Part shown: piece by piece, positions 1 to 10,765 of the stretch | Layout of the letters: every line of letters starts with the position of its first letter | How positions within the stretch are numbered: position 1 is the stretch's first letter | Origin: Bin5 sp965220715 | GTDB taxonomy: Bacteria; Chloroflexota; Anaerolineae; Caldilineales; Caldilineaceae | Direction of reading: 5' to 3' | DNA length: 64,000 nucleotides | NCBI GenBank assembly: GCA_965220715.1 | Contig: OZ244843.1 | Location: 4,464,001-4,528,000, forward strand | Position numbers and translations under genes: made by a program | The notes under the pieces: generated by a model | What the model saw: only the letters and a program-made list of their open reading frames with translations | What the model was told of the DNA's origin: nothing | Databases searched by the model: none

Positions 1-1
1 A

Positions 2-259
2 GGGGTCCTGATCATCCCGGATATTCTCTGCAATGCCGGCGGGGTTGTGGTCAGTTACTTCGAATGGGTGCAGGATTTGCAGGCCTTTTCCTGGGATGAG
101 AGCGAGATCCGGCACCAGATGAAACGGAAGCTGCTGGACAATCTGGACGACGTTTTGGCGATCACCGTTCAGACCGGCCAGGACCTGAGGACGGCAGCGT
201 ACACAATCGCCATCCAGCGAATTGTGGATGCGGTCAAATACCGGGGTATCTATCCGTAA
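2..259 (+). CDS. gdhA: Glu/Leu/Phe/Val dehydrogenase family, C-terminal end (partial)
   Basis: The reading frame is open from the window edge and ends at a TAA. The visible 85 residues match the C-terminal part of glutamate dehydrogenase: the stretch IPDILCNAGGVVVSYFEW belongs to the Rossmann domain that binds NAD(P), and the following helices (QMKRKLLDNLDDVL, then TAAYTIAIQRIVDAVKYRG) close the fold. The enzyme interconverts glutamate and 2-oxoglutarate plus ammonium in the cytoplasm. The catalytic lysine region lies outside the window. The family could also be a leucine or valine dehydrogenase, but the YRGIYP-type ending is usual for glutamate dehydrogenases. Confidence 0.9.
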   Translation, partial: GVLIIPDILCNAGGVVVSYFEWVQDLQAFSWDESEIRHQMKRKLLDNLDDVLAITVQTGQDLRTAAYTIAIQRIVDAVKYRGIYP

Positions 260-273
260 GCGGCAGTGCAGCT

Positions 274-546
274 ATGCTGCGAGAAACTTATCGGGGCGAA
301 ACCGAAGGAGTGGAGCCGCTCGAAAAGCTCGCTGCTTACGCGTTGGAGGCAGCGGCCAGAAGAGAATTCGGCATTGGTGACGTCGCCCCTGAGGACAGCG
401 ACTATTTTGTGGACACGGCACTCGATGACTGGGTCGAAAACGGCGGTCTTGACTATGCGAAGGCAAGTTGCGTCATAGCTATTCGGACGGGCATTGGGAT
501 CTTAGACTACTCCGGACTCTCCAAATTGTTGGATTCAGAAGGGTAG
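274..546 (+). CDS. Small hypothetical protein
   Basis: This 90-residue product starts 14 bases after the preceding dehydrogenase gene and is not recognised. It is acidic and predicted mostly helical, with an alanine-rich helix near residues 18-32 (EKLAAYALEAAARREFG), an aspartate/glutamate-rich centre and no membrane segment. Its amino-acid composition is protein-like, whereas an overlapping frame starting at 266 gives an implausible arginine/serine-rich product, which is why this frame was chosen. No Shine-Dalgarno sequence is obvious before the ATG, so it may be translated by coupling to the upstream gene. No function can be assigned. Confidence 0.5.
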   Translation: MLRETYRGETEGVEPLEKLAAYALEAAARREFGIGDVAPEDSDYFVDTALDDWVENGGLDYAKASCVIAIRTGIGILDYSGLSKLLDSEG

Positions 547-576
547 AGAGGTCAACGGAATGCTGAATCTCGCCAG

Positions 577-894
577 TTACTGCACGGCCACCAAGACTAC
601 ATAGTCGTGCATGATTTCGCGGTGAAAGCTCTCCGGCAGACGCGCCCAATCGCGTGCCTCCACGATGAAAGGGATTGTAGACTCGCGCAGGGCTTCCTCC
701 AGGTCGACGAGCTTGCGGATTGGAATCTGCTCCTGTTCGGGACTACGCAGAACCAGATCCAAATCGCTGCCGCCGTGGCTGTGCCCGCTGACGCGGCTGC
801 CGTAAGCCCACACTTCGACAGTGGGCAGATGTGCACGCAGAATGTCCTCAAGCATACGTCGATGCCTCGGATTCAGGTGCATCCGGTCAGTCAT
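577..894 (-). CDS. mntA: MntA-type nucleotidyltransferase (type VII antitoxin)
   Basis: A 105-residue minimal nucleotidyltransferase. The signature GSRVSGHSHGGSDLD fits the GS-x10-DxD pattern of the family: the glycine/serine pair binds the nucleotide phosphates and the two aspartates bind magnesium. A third acidic residue is likely in VEARDW. In characterised HepT/MntA pairs this enzyme transfers AMP to the HEPN toxin and silences it. The gene follows the HEPN gene on the same strand with an 8-base overlap, which implies coupled translation. The substrate is inferred from the pairing. Confidence 0.85.
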   Translation of the reverse strand: MTDRMHLNPRHRRMLEDILRAHLPTVEVWAYGSRVSGHSHGGSDLDLVLRSPEQEQIPIRKLVDLEEALRESTIPFIVEARDWARLPESFHREIMHDYVVLVAVQ

Positions 895-1309
895 CCCTGC
901 CCCCCTCGATTTTACCGACTAACTCATCTGCGTCGGCAATGAATTGGGGCAGAAGCTCCAGAGTCCTTTCAGCATAGTTCTCCCCATATTCATGCGCCGT
1001 GTCATTGCGGTTGGCGCGGTATTCGAGCCACCGCTCACAGGCTTCCTCGCCAATCAGACAGTGCTTGGCAGCATAGCGAAAGATATCATTGAAGTAGAGT
1101 TGATCCGCCTGCCGGTTGCTGGGAAAATAGGGGCGAAGCCGCCTTTTCAGCAATCTGCCGCTCTGTGCCAGCACGAGTTCGAACTCTTTAACGCAGGCCG
1201 CACGGTAGATTTCGTACAACACATCGCCGGGTTCGTACCCATGCAGACCTTCCCATGCGCTCTTGAGCGTATGAACGCATCGGCTGATGTGCTCCGTACT
1301 AATGGTCAT
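887..1309 (-). CDS. hepT: HepT-type HEPN toxin (HI0074 family)
   Basis: A 140-residue helical protein of the nucleotidyltransferase substrate-binding family HI0074. Near the C-terminus it carries RNDTAHEY, which is the R-x4-H-x-Y motif: arginine and histidine form the HEPN ribonuclease site and the tyrosine is the residue AMPylated by the partner MntA in studied systems. The start is placed at the ATG preceded by GGGAG at a normal distance; an in-frame TTG eight codons upstream would abut its own AGGAG too closely. It is first in a two-gene unit, so toxin is translated before antitoxin, as in other HepT/MntA loci. Confidence 0.82.
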   Translation of the reverse strand: MTISTEHISRCVHTLKSAWEGLHGYEPGDVLYEIYRAACVKEFELVLAQSGRLLKRRLRPYFPSNRQADQLYFNDIFRYAAKHCLIGEEACERWLEYRANRNDTAHEYGENYAERTLELLPQFIADADELVGKIEGGRDD

Positions 1310-1435
1310 GGGTAGCTCCCAATCCCAAACCAACTCCTTTGCGGACGCTTCGCTTCACATACTTTGAATTCAGATTTCCAGTTCCGACAAGCTGGGACAA
1401 CGCTCGGAATCTCTCCCACACACTGCGGGCCTGTG

Positions 1436-1903
1436 CTACAGATCACTACCGTGCAGAGAGTCCAAATATCTGCGCAGTATCACCGCCGCGGCGACCGCAT
1501 CCTGCCCGGCCGCGTCTGACCCTCCTTCCGCGATCCACTCGTCAGCGGCGAAACTGCTGAGGCGCTCGTCCCAGAAGACGAGGGGGACCTCCTCGCCGCG
1601 GATGGCTCGCAGTGCCCGCATGAAACGCGCCGCCCAATTGCGCATCTTCTGCGCTTGCGGTCCCTCGCTGCCGTCCATGTTGTAGGGCAGCCCGCACACG
1701 ACCAGCACGGCCTCCTCTTCGGCGTAGATCTGGGCAAGGGCTTCGAAATCGCGGCGACGGCTGTGACGGCGCAGAGTACGCAGCGGGCGCACTGTCAGAC
1801 GCAATGGATCGCAGCTGGCGACACCGATGCGGGCGTCGCCTACGTCCAGCGCGATGATCTTGCCGGGTGGTTGTGCTGAATTGGCGTGTGGTTGCGGGGT
1901 CAT
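1436..1903 (-). CDS. ruvX: Putative pre-16S rRNA nuclease / Holliday junction resolvase-like YqgF
   Basis: A 155-residue RNase H-fold protein. The N-terminal IIALDVGDARIGVA contains the first catalytic aspartate of the YqgF family, LVVCGLPYNMDGSEG is the conserved glycine-proline strand, and WDERLSS carries the conserved acidic residue of the third motif; GQDAVAAAVILRRYL is the terminal aspartate helix. The family trims the 5' end of 16S rRNA. It starts 13 bases after the baseplate-J-like gene and belongs to the alaS transcription unit; alaS and ruvX are also neighbours in many Gram-positive bacteria. A GTG at 1942 that would overlap the upstream gene is the alternative start. Confidence 0.9.
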   Translation of the reverse strand: MTPQPHANSAQPPGKIIALDVGDARIGVASCDPLRLTVRPLRTLRRHSRRRDFEALAQIYAEEEAVLVVCGLPYNMDGSEGPQAQKMRNWAARFMRALRAIRGEEVPLVFWDERLSSFAADEWIAEGGSDAAGQDAVAAAVILRRYLDSLHGSDL

Positions 1904-1916
1904 CGGTTGCCTGAGG

Positions 1917-3518
1917 CTACTGCCCGCTGCGCGCAGCCTCACTCAACTCTACCCGCACCTGGATGCGGCTGGCGATCTGGGGGAGCGTGCCGAACCAGGC
2001 AGGGTCTTGGTAGAATTCCGGCTCTCTGGCAAGCAGCCACTCCTCTTGCAGCCGGCGGGCAGCCTCCTCGGCATTTAGACCGGTCACTGTGCGGCTGACC
2101 GCCCGAACGTCGATGGGGATTACGTAATTTCCGCGCGCAGTTACAGAGTAGCGCAGACTGCTCCCACTGACAATCGTGTGCGGTTCGACCGTAAAACTGA
2201 TCGATTCGGCTACCAACTGGCCGCGTTCCGGCACCGCTTTTCGCAGCGTCACCATGGCCGCCTCTTCGGATGCGCTGCGGTTGATTGCGCTTCCCTGGAT
2301 CAGCACGCGCAGGGTGAGGTTTAACTCTTCGGCCGGTTCATCGTTGAAATTATCGAAGAATTGGGCAGTAATATAGGTCTGGATCAACTCTTCCGGCATC
2401 CACTCGCCGGCGTCCAGTTCTGGTGACAGCTTCTCATAGGCAATGTCCCGGATTACGGTGTATACCTGTTCAAGCAGCCTGTCCTTGTCCTCCTGCCTAA
2501 CGTAGCGCACGCGGGCATTCTCTCCCCCCGACGTGGCCTCCGGATTGGTTACCCGCACTCGAGAGCGCAAGCCGCCCGCCACTGTAACGATCCTGTTGCT
2601 GGGTACATTGCCCAGGATTCCCGGCTCGGTCGCCTCGATTTCAACTTCGGCCTGCGTACCAAGGGGGCCACTAATCTCGAGATCTTCGAGGATACGGAAA
2701 TCAACATCATCGCCGGTGCTGGCAGAGACAATCGTGCCGGCTGGAATACGAACAGTGCGGTTGGTCAGGTTGGTAAAGACAACCTTACCCTCAGCCGGCT
2801 CCACTTCGGACCATCCGCTGCCGGTTGTAGCCACGGTCCCTGTTGCTTCCACCGTAGTCTCGATCAGGCGCGCAGACAGCAGTCCTTGCTCCAGATCGGA
2901 ATCTTCCACTTGCGGGTCGGCGGTCAGAAGTACCGACGTTTCCAGGGCGCGCTGGCCGGGCACAAGCGTGACCGTGGCGGCAGGCAGCACATAGTAGACG
3001 AACCCACCCAAAAAAGTGACCAGGAAAAGGCCTACCAACAGGTATCCGATCAGCTGCAGCCAAAGGGGGGTCGCGCCCTGATAGCGCCGCGCGGCGCGAA
3101 TACGTCGGCGGCGACTGCGGTCAAGGCTGGGCCGCGCGCCTACCCTCGGGTCGATCGAACCGTCCTCCTTGCGCCAGGGGGGTGGGTCCGGAAGCCCGGC
3201 GCCGGGATGGATGGAATCGATGAAAGGAGCGGTGCCGCCAGAGCGCCAGCGGCTCATCCGCAGGATCGCCTCACTGCCGAATACGGGGATACCCAACCGC
3301 TTGGCGTTCTGGCGGATGGACGGATCCCGTGTCACCAGCGCCAACTCCTGGCCCCTGGTCTGGGCCTGGCGCTGGAGCAACCGCAGGCGCGTCAAGCTCT
3401 CCAATTGCGCACTGCCTTTGGGCAGAACCACGGCCACACCGCCGCTCCCCATGCGCGCGAGCTCCAGGCGCAGGGCTTCGACTCGCGTATTTTCATCTAC
3501 GTGAAGGAGTTCTACCAC
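1917..3518 (-). CDS. Single-pass membrane protein with baseplate J/gp47-like domain
   Basis: A 533-residue protein. Residues 1-95 form an alpha/beta domain (VAVVLPKGSAQLESLTRLRLL, then ELALVTRDPSIRQNAKRLGIPVF). A basic linker (SRRRRIRAARR) precedes one membrane helix near 157-182. The remainder is a large domain, strand-rich in its first half, with repeated TVxAxGTVAT and VTVAGG-type segments, as in Chloroflexota proteins annotated baseplate J/gp47-like. The basic linker on the N-terminal side predicts the small domain inside and the large domain outside. It lies between alaS and ruvX in one unit. Function is unknown; a cell-envelope role is inferred from topology alone. The start codon is GTG. 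Confidence 0.7.
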   Translation of the reverse strand: MVELLHVDENTRVEALRLELARMGSGGVAVVLPKGSAQLESLTRLRLLQRQAQTRGQELALVTRDPSIRQNAKRLGIPVFGSEAILRMSRWRSGGTAPFIDSIHPGAGLPDPPPWRKEDGSIDPRVGARPSLDRSRRRRIRAARRYQGATPLWLQLIGYLLVGLFLVTFLGGFVYYVLPAATVTLVPGQRALETSVLLTADPQVEDSDLEQGLLSARLIETTVEATGTVATTGSGWSEVEPAEGKVVFTNLTNRTVRIPAGTIVSASTGDDVDFRILEDLEISGPLGTQAEVEIEATEPGILGNVPSNRIVTVAGGLRSRVRVTNPEATSGGENARVRYVRQEDKDRLLEQVYTVIRDIAYEKLSPELDAGEWMPEELIQTYITAQFFDNFNDEPAEELNLTLRVLIQGSAINRSASEEAAMVTLRKAVPERGQLVAESISFTVEPHTIVSGSSLRYSVTARGNYVIPIDVRAVSRTVTGLNAEEAARRLQEEWLLAREPEFYQDPAWFGTLPQIASRIQVRVELSEAARSGQ

Positions 3519-3579
3519 TAGACTAAAGCATCCTCAGCATCTGATTGGCGAAAGACAGCGGGCGATGCCCTGACGCCGT

Positions 3580-6279
<2,700 letters not shown>

Positions 6280-6368
6280 CGGACGCCTCGCTTGGTTGCT
6301 GACTACTATTTGCGCAGTTCCGGGAGCAATGGTCATCCCCATCACGCAGACCACATGAACTGCTGTCG

Positions 6369-6377
6369 ATTGTAGCA
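6369..6377 (-). promoter_or_regulatory. Extended -10 promoter for alaS
   Basis: On the minus strand the sequence TGC-TACAAT is an extended -10 element about 90 bases before the alaS start. There is no good -35 hexamer at 16-18 bases, consistent with an extended -10 promoter. The leader would be about 80 nucleotides; it lacks the T-box signature that sometimes controls alaS. Confidence 0.4.
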
Positions 6378-6564
6378 AATTCGGGGCCGTTTAGGGAAAC
6401 TGCAGGGCTCTCGCCTCGCAGTTCACATACCCTTTGTCTTGGTATTGATCCCCATCCGCGCTGATAATGGCTTGAAGACGAGACATTGGTGGGGTCGTGT
6501 GACCTCTCCTGTCTGTTGGTTGCTTTCACGGTGTATAGTTTCTTTGTGAGCAGGACTCGCGCCC

Positions 6565-7560
6565 ATGCCAGCCATCTCTGTACGCGATCTGCGCAAGACC
6601 TTTCAGACAAAGCGCAAGGCCGCCGGTCTGCGCGGCAGCTTGCGCGCGCTGTGGCGGCCCTCTTTTCAGTCGATAGAGGCGGTGCGCGGACTCTCCTTCG
6701 TGATGGAGGAAGGTGAACTGCTGGGCTTCATCGGCCCCAACGGCGCCGGCAAGTCGACCACAATCAAGATCCTGACCGGCATTCTCCATCCCAGCAGCGG
6801 CGAGGCCGCGGTATTGGGCCATGTGCCCTGGCAGCAGCGTCAGGCCCTCGCCTTCCAAATCGGCTCCGTCTTCGGTCAACGCCCGCAACTCTGGTATCAC
6901 CTGCCGGCGGTGGATACTTTCTACCTTTTCGGCAAGATCTACGAACTGGATGACGCAACCCTGCGCCGCCGCATCGCCTTTCTGGCCGAAGCCTTCGAAA
7001 TCGAGGAGTTGTTGGAAATACCAGTGCGCAAGCTTTCTCTGGGCCAGCGGATGCGCTGCGAAGTGGCCGCCTCCCTGCTGCACAAGCCGCGCGTTCTGCT
7101 GCTGGACGAGCCGTCGATCGGCCTCGATGTGGTCGCCAAGCAGCGCTTGCGCATGACGATCCAGCGCATGAACGAAATTGAGGGCGTGGGCGTGCTGCTG
7201 ACCAGCCACGATGCCGGCGACATTGAAGCTCTGTGCAGGCGGGTAATAATCATCAACCATGGTGAAATTGTCTATCGGGACAAGGTTTCCGCCCTCAAAC
7301 GGCGCTACCTTACTGTCAAGACCGTCGATGTGCGCTATAACGAGCAACTGCCGCCGGACTTCAGCCTGCCAGGCGTGGAGATGCTCAAGGTGGGGCGCTA
7401 CGGCGCCAAGATGCGCTTTGACACGCGCGTCACCCCGGTTGAGCCGGTGATCAGCGGCCTGGCGGCTGCGGGCAGTCTGGCCGACGTAACCGTTTCGGAA
7501 CCATCTCTGGAGGACGTGATCAGCGCCATTTACGCACGTACGGAGACCGAAGGTGTCTAG
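6565..7560 (+). CDS. ABC transporter ATP-binding protein (ABC-2 exporter type)
   Basis: A 331-residue ATPase. Motifs in order: Walker A GPNGAGKST near residue 53, Q-loop with FGQRPQLWYHL, signature LSLGQRMRCEVA, Walker B VLLLDEPSIGLD and the switch histidine in LLTSHDAGD. A C-terminal domain of about 90 residues follows, as in the drug- and polymer-exporting subfamily. It energises the two permeases encoded immediately downstream; its stop overlaps the start of the first permease by 8 bases. The transported substrate cannot be read from the sequence; relatives with two DUF990-type permeases have been linked to export of toxic cations, but that is only a family-level hint. Confidence 0.92.
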   Translation: MPAISVRDLRKTFQTKRKAAGLRGSLRALWRPSFQSIEAVRGLSFVMEEGELLGFIGPNGAGKSTTIKILTGILHPSSGEAAVLGHVPWQQRQALAFQIGSVFGQRPQLWYHLPAVDTFYLFGKIYELDDATLRRRIAFLAEAFEIEELLEIPVRKLSLGQRMRCEVAASLLHKPRVLLLDEPSIGLDVVAKQRLRMTIQRMNEIEGVGVLLTSHDAGDIEALCRRVIIINHGEIVYRDKVSALKRRYLTVKTVDVRYNEQLPPDFSLPGVEMLKVGRYGAKMRFDTRVTPVEPVISGLAAAGSLADVTVSEPSLEDVISAIYARTETEGV

Positions 7561-8407
7561 CAGAGAGGCAAGATTCGTCTCGCCCGAGGGCTGCGTGCGC
7601 TATCCTTCGGCAACGGCTGTGGCGGGCAAGTATTGGGCAATCTTCCGCACGCAACTGGTGAACAGCCTCGCCTACCCGATAGACCTTCTGGGGCGCAGCC
7701 TGCTGATCGTCCTCTTCATGTGGATCTTCATGAACCTGTGGCGGGTGACATACGGCGCAACCGGCACGCGCTCGATCGCCGGCCTCACCCTGGCGGACAC
7801 GATGTGGTACCTGATGATGGCCGAAGCGGTGATGCTGAGCAAGCGGGATCTGTCAGAAACGATGTCGGAGCAGGTGAAGGACGGCAGCGTCGCCTATCTG
7901 CTCAACAAGCCTTTCAACTTCATCCTCTACCACTTTGCCGCCGGTCTGGGCGACAGCGTTCTGGCTTTTGGCGGCAATCTTATAATAGGGAGCGCGGTCG
8001 TCTGGCTGATGGTAGGCCCTCCGCCGGGGATCGCAGGCTGGCTTTTTGCCGGCGTTGCAGTGGTATTCGCGTTGCTGCTGGACTTCTGCTTTTCCGCGCT
8101 GATCGGCCTGAGCGCGTTTGTCGTCGAAGAAACGGTTGCTTTTCGCTGGATCTACCAGAAGTTTCTGCTACTGCTGGGCGGTGTGCTGATTCCGCTCGAT
8201 TTCTTCCCGGCTTGGTTGCAGACCATCTCGCTCAACCTGCCGTTCGCCTGGATCATATACGGGCCGGCCCGGCTCTTCGTCGACCCCAGCCCGGCGCGCC
8301 TGGGTTATGTATTCATGCAACAGAGTATCTGGCTGGTGGTTGTGGGCGGCGCGGTCTGGGTACTGTACCGGCGGGCGGTGGCGCGGCTGGCGATCAACGG
8401 GGGCTGA
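7553..8407 (+). CDS. ABC-2 family permease subunit (DUF990-like) 1
   Basis: A 284-residue integral membrane protein with about six hydrophobic segments, for example SLLIVLFMWIFMNLW near the start and SIWLVVVGGAVWVLYRRAVARL at the end. Conserved cytoplasmic features are LSKRDLSETMSEQVKDGSVAY and LLNKPFNFILYHF, typical of the DUF990/ABC-2 permease family. It begins with GTG inside the end of the ATPase gene, so translation is coupled, and is followed after 3 bases by a second permease of the same family. The two probably form a heterodimeric channel. Confidence 0.85.
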   Translation: MSSREARFVSPEGCVRYPSATAVAGKYWAIFRTQLVNSLAYPIDLLGRSLLIVLFMWIFMNLWRVTYGATGTRSIAGLTLADTMWYLMMAEAVMLSKRDLSETMSEQVKDGSVAYLLNKPFNFILYHFAAGLGDSVLAFGGNLIIGSAVVWLMVGPPPGIAGWLFAGVAVVFALLLDFCFSALIGLSAFVVEETVAFRWIYQKFLLLLGGVLIPLDFFPAWLQTISLNLPFAWIIYGPARLFVDPSPARLGYVFMQQSIWLVVVGGAVWVLYRRAVARLAINGG

Positions 8408-8410
8408 GCC

Positions 8411-9208
8411 ATGTTTCGTCATTTTTCTTTTGTGCTGGCGTTGTGGAAGACGAATCTTCTCAGCGCGATGGAGTATCGCGTCTCCTTTCTGACGCAGATG
8501 GTCGGAATGATGCTCAACAACGCCATCTATTTCCTTTTCTGGATCATATTCTTCGCCCGCTTCGAAGAGATCAACGGTTGGGAGCTGGTGGATATGTTCT
8601 TCCTGTTCGGCGTAGTCGCCACCGCTTTTGGAGCCGGCACATACCTTTTCGGCAACGCAGTCCGGCTGTCGTCGCTAATCGCTAATGGACAGTTGGATTA
8701 CTACCTGTCGCTACCCCGTCCTGTCTTGCTGCATGCGCTGGCCAGCCGCAGTAACGCGTCCTCGGCCGGAGATTTCACTTACGGTCTGCTCAGCTTTGGC
8801 GCCGCCGTTTTCCTCTCCGGGACGTTCAGTGGGCTGATGCTGTTGCGCTTTGCCTTGGCCTGCCTGGCGGCGTTCGCCGTACTCATCTCTTTTCTTGTGC
8901 TGGTGCAGAGCCTTACCTTCTGGATCGGCAATACCAGCCTGCTGACTACCAACGCTTTCAACGCGATTGTCACCTTTTCTCTCTATCCGATCACCCTCTT
9001 CGACGGCACTGCAAAGCTGCTGTTGTTCACCCTGATCCCTGCGGCCTTTATCGGCGCGCTGCCGGCCGAGTTCGTGCGCCGCTTCGATCTGGTCCAATTG
9101 GCCCAGATTTGCGCCGGCGGCGCGGTCTTCCTCTTCCTGGCGATCTTCGTCTTCTACCGCGGTCTGCGCCGCTACGAGAGCGGCAGCGCGATTCAGGTGC
9201 GTATGTAG
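8411..9208 (+). CDS. ABC-2 family permease subunit (DUF990-like) 2
   Basis: A 265-residue membrane protein with six predicted helices. It carries the same family landmarks as the preceding permease: FLTQMVGMMLNNAIYFLFW near the N-terminus, the central LSSLIANGQLDYYLSLPRP loop and FRKF-like RGLRRYESGSA at the C-terminus. Together with the ATPase and the first permease it completes a three-gene exporter operon. No binding protein gene is present, which fits an exporter rather than an importer. The 200 bases that follow contain no terminator-like hairpin. Confidence 0.85.
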   Translation: MFRHFSFVLALWKTNLLSAMEYRVSFLTQMVGMMLNNAIYFLFWIIFFARFEEINGWELVDMFFLFGVVATAFGAGTYLFGNAVRLSSLIANGQLDYYLSLPRPVLLHALASRSNASSAGDFTYGLLSFGAAVFLSGTFSGLMLLRFALACLAAFAVLISFLVLVQSLTFWIGNTSLLTTNAFNAIVTFSLYPITLFDGTAKLLLFTLIPAAFIGALPAEFVRRFDLVQLAQICAGGAVFLFLAIFVFYRGLRRYESGSAIQVRM

Positions 9209-9312
9209 CGTGTCCCCGGCACATAACCTTCCTAAGAGCAGGAATCGATCGCACACCTGCAGTCCTGTCCATCCACAGTTCCCGATGATCCCGCCTCAGA
9301 CGCCGTTTACGC

Positions 9313-9318
9313 TATAAT
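9313..9318 (+). promoter_or_regulatory. Possible -10 element before the zinc-ribbon/M42 unit
   Basis: A perfect TATAAT lies about 100 bases before the zinc-ribbon gene. No matching -35 hexamer is seen at the usual distance, so this is a weak call based on the hexamer and its place between two transcription units. Confidence 0.3.
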
Positions 9319-9416
9319 CTGGTCTGCGAGCTTTCTCGGAAACCGTTTGCCCACGCCCTCCATCTGTGATAGCATGATCTATGCCATAGTCAACCATTCT
9401 GACATCGGAAAGCCGT

Positions 9417-9629
9417 ATGCCCGATTGCACCAACTGCGGTACCTGGAATCCTGACGATAAGGATGTCTGCTGGCGTTGCCAGACTGTTTTGCCGCGGCCG
9501 GTGGAAAAAAAGGCGAAGCGACGAATGATGCTGCTCGGCATGCCCGTTTGGGTCTGGGTCGTCGTCGCGTTGATCTTCGTCGTCCCTCTCTTTGGTCAAT
9601 GCGCGCAGCTAGGGGTCCCCGGGGGATAG
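9417..9629 (+). CDS. Zinc-ribbon single-pass membrane peptide
   Basis: A 70-residue protein with two CxxC knuckles (CTNC at residues 4-7 and CWRC near 18-21) forming a zinc ribbon, a basic hinge (EKKAKRR) and one C-terminal membrane helix (MPVWVWVVVALIFVVPLF). The zinc ribbon would face the cytoplasm by the positive-inside rule. Its stop codon shares a base with the GTG start of the first M42 peptidase (TAGTG), so the two are translationally coupled. A role as membrane anchor or regulator for the peptidase is possible but only inferred from position. Confidence 0.7.
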   Translation: MPDCTNCGTWNPDDKDVCWRCQTVLPRPVEKKAKRRMMLLGMPVWVWVVVALIFVVPLFGQCAQLGVPGG

Positions 9630-10711
9630 TGACTAGCGAAATCCTTTCCCCGGATGCAGACAGCTTCTCTCTGTTGAAAGAGTTGAGCGAGACCCCCGGC
9701 GTCAGCGGCCAGGAAGAACGGATACGCGCCTGTGTCAGCGACTATCTGGCTCCGCTCGTTGATGAACTTCGTACCGACACCCTCGGCAATCTTACCGGTT
9801 ACAAACGCGGCGCCAACTCGTCCGGCAAACGGGTGATGCTGGCCGCCCACATGGACGAAATCGGCCTTATCGTCACTCGCCTTGAGGAGGGCTTTTTACG
9901 CTTCGCGCCCGTCGGCGGCGTCGATTTGGGCACGCTGCCTGCCCAGGAAGTAACGGTTCACGGTCGCAACGATTTGCCCGGGCTGATCGCCAGCCGCCCG
10001 CCCCACGTGCTCTCCGCGGAAGAGCGGGAGAAGCCCTTTACCCAGGCAGAACTGTTCATCGACGTCGGGCTGTCGGCCGAAGCGCTGGCCGAGTCGGTGT
10101 CAGTAGGAGATTTCATCTCGATCCGCCGCAGCGCCGACCGGTTGGGAAACGGGCAGGCGACCGGCAAAGCCCTGGACAACCGCGTTTCGGTCGTCGTCCT
10201 GTTGGAAGCGCTGCGCTTGCTGCAGCGTCGCCGCCACGTATGGGACATCTACGCGGTGGTCACGGTACAGGAAGAGATCGGCTTGCGCGGGGCCACGACT
10301 GCCACTTTTCAGGTTGCGCCGGACGTGGGCATTGTCCTGGATGTAACCTACGCAGAGCAGCCGGGCGCAACCGCCGAAGAGTCCCTGCCGATGGGTGGCG
10401 GTCCGGCTATTGGCTTGGGGCCGAACCTGCACCCGGTACTGAGAAAACTGCTCGTCAGCACGGCCGAGCGCAACGAAATCCCCTTTACGAACGAAGTTCT
10501 GCCCGGAAACTCCGGTACCGATGCCTGGGCGATGCAGGTTTCCCAGTCCGGCATCCCGACCGCGCTGATTTCGGTACCGGTCCGCAACATGCACACGCCC
10601 GCCGAATCGGTCGCCCTCAAGGACATCGAACGCAGCGCGCGACTGCTGGCCGAGACGATCTGCGACCTGCCTGACGACCTTTCCGCTCTGGCGCTCGACA
10701 ACCAGGGTTGA
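9629..10711 (+). CDS. M42 family aminopeptidase, paralogue 1
   Basis: A 360-residue dizinc peptidase of the M42 family (FrvX/YpdE/TET type), which forms large cytoplasmic tetrahedral particles that cut N-terminal residues from peptides. Metal ligands and catalytic residues are visible: H in MLAAHMDEIG, bridging D in GKALDNRV, the EE pair in VTVQEEIGLRG, D in VLDVTYAEQ and the last H in VRNMHTPAE. The GTG start is preceded by GGGGG and overlaps the stop of the zinc-ribbon gene; longer in-frame starts would run through that gene. It is the first of three consecutive paralogues. Confidence 0.92.
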   Translation: MTSEILSPDADSFSLLKELSETPGVSGQEERIRACVSDYLAPLVDELRTDTLGNLTGYKRGANSSGKRVMLAAHMDEIGLIVTRLEEGFLRFAPVGGVDLGTLPAQEVTVHGRNDLPGLIASRPPHVLSAEEREKPFTQAELFIDVGLSAEALAESVSVGDFISIRRSADRLGNGQATGKALDNRVSVVVLLEALRLLQRRRHVWDIYAVVTVQEEIGLRGATTATFQVAPDVGIVLDVTYAEQPGATAEESLPMGGGPAIGLGPNLHPVLRKLLVSTAERNEIPFTNEVLPGNSGTDAWAMQVSQSGIPTALISVPVRNMHTPAESVALKDIERSARLLAETICDLPDDLSALALDNQG

Positions 10712-10765
10712 CTTTTGGCGGCCCCGGATGTCCGGGCGCTTTGCCGCAATCCGAAGACTGCTGCC

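Noticed and set aside
577..942. Plus-strand open frame of 111 codons opposite the MntA-type gene
   Set aside because: It mirrors the nucleotidyltransferase gene, has no ribosome-binding site and no protein-like motif; the minus-strand product carries all catalytic residues.
6526..7347. Minus-strand open frame of 273 codons opposite the ABC ATPase
   Set aside because: It is antisense to a gene with all ABC motifs and contains no recognisable domain.
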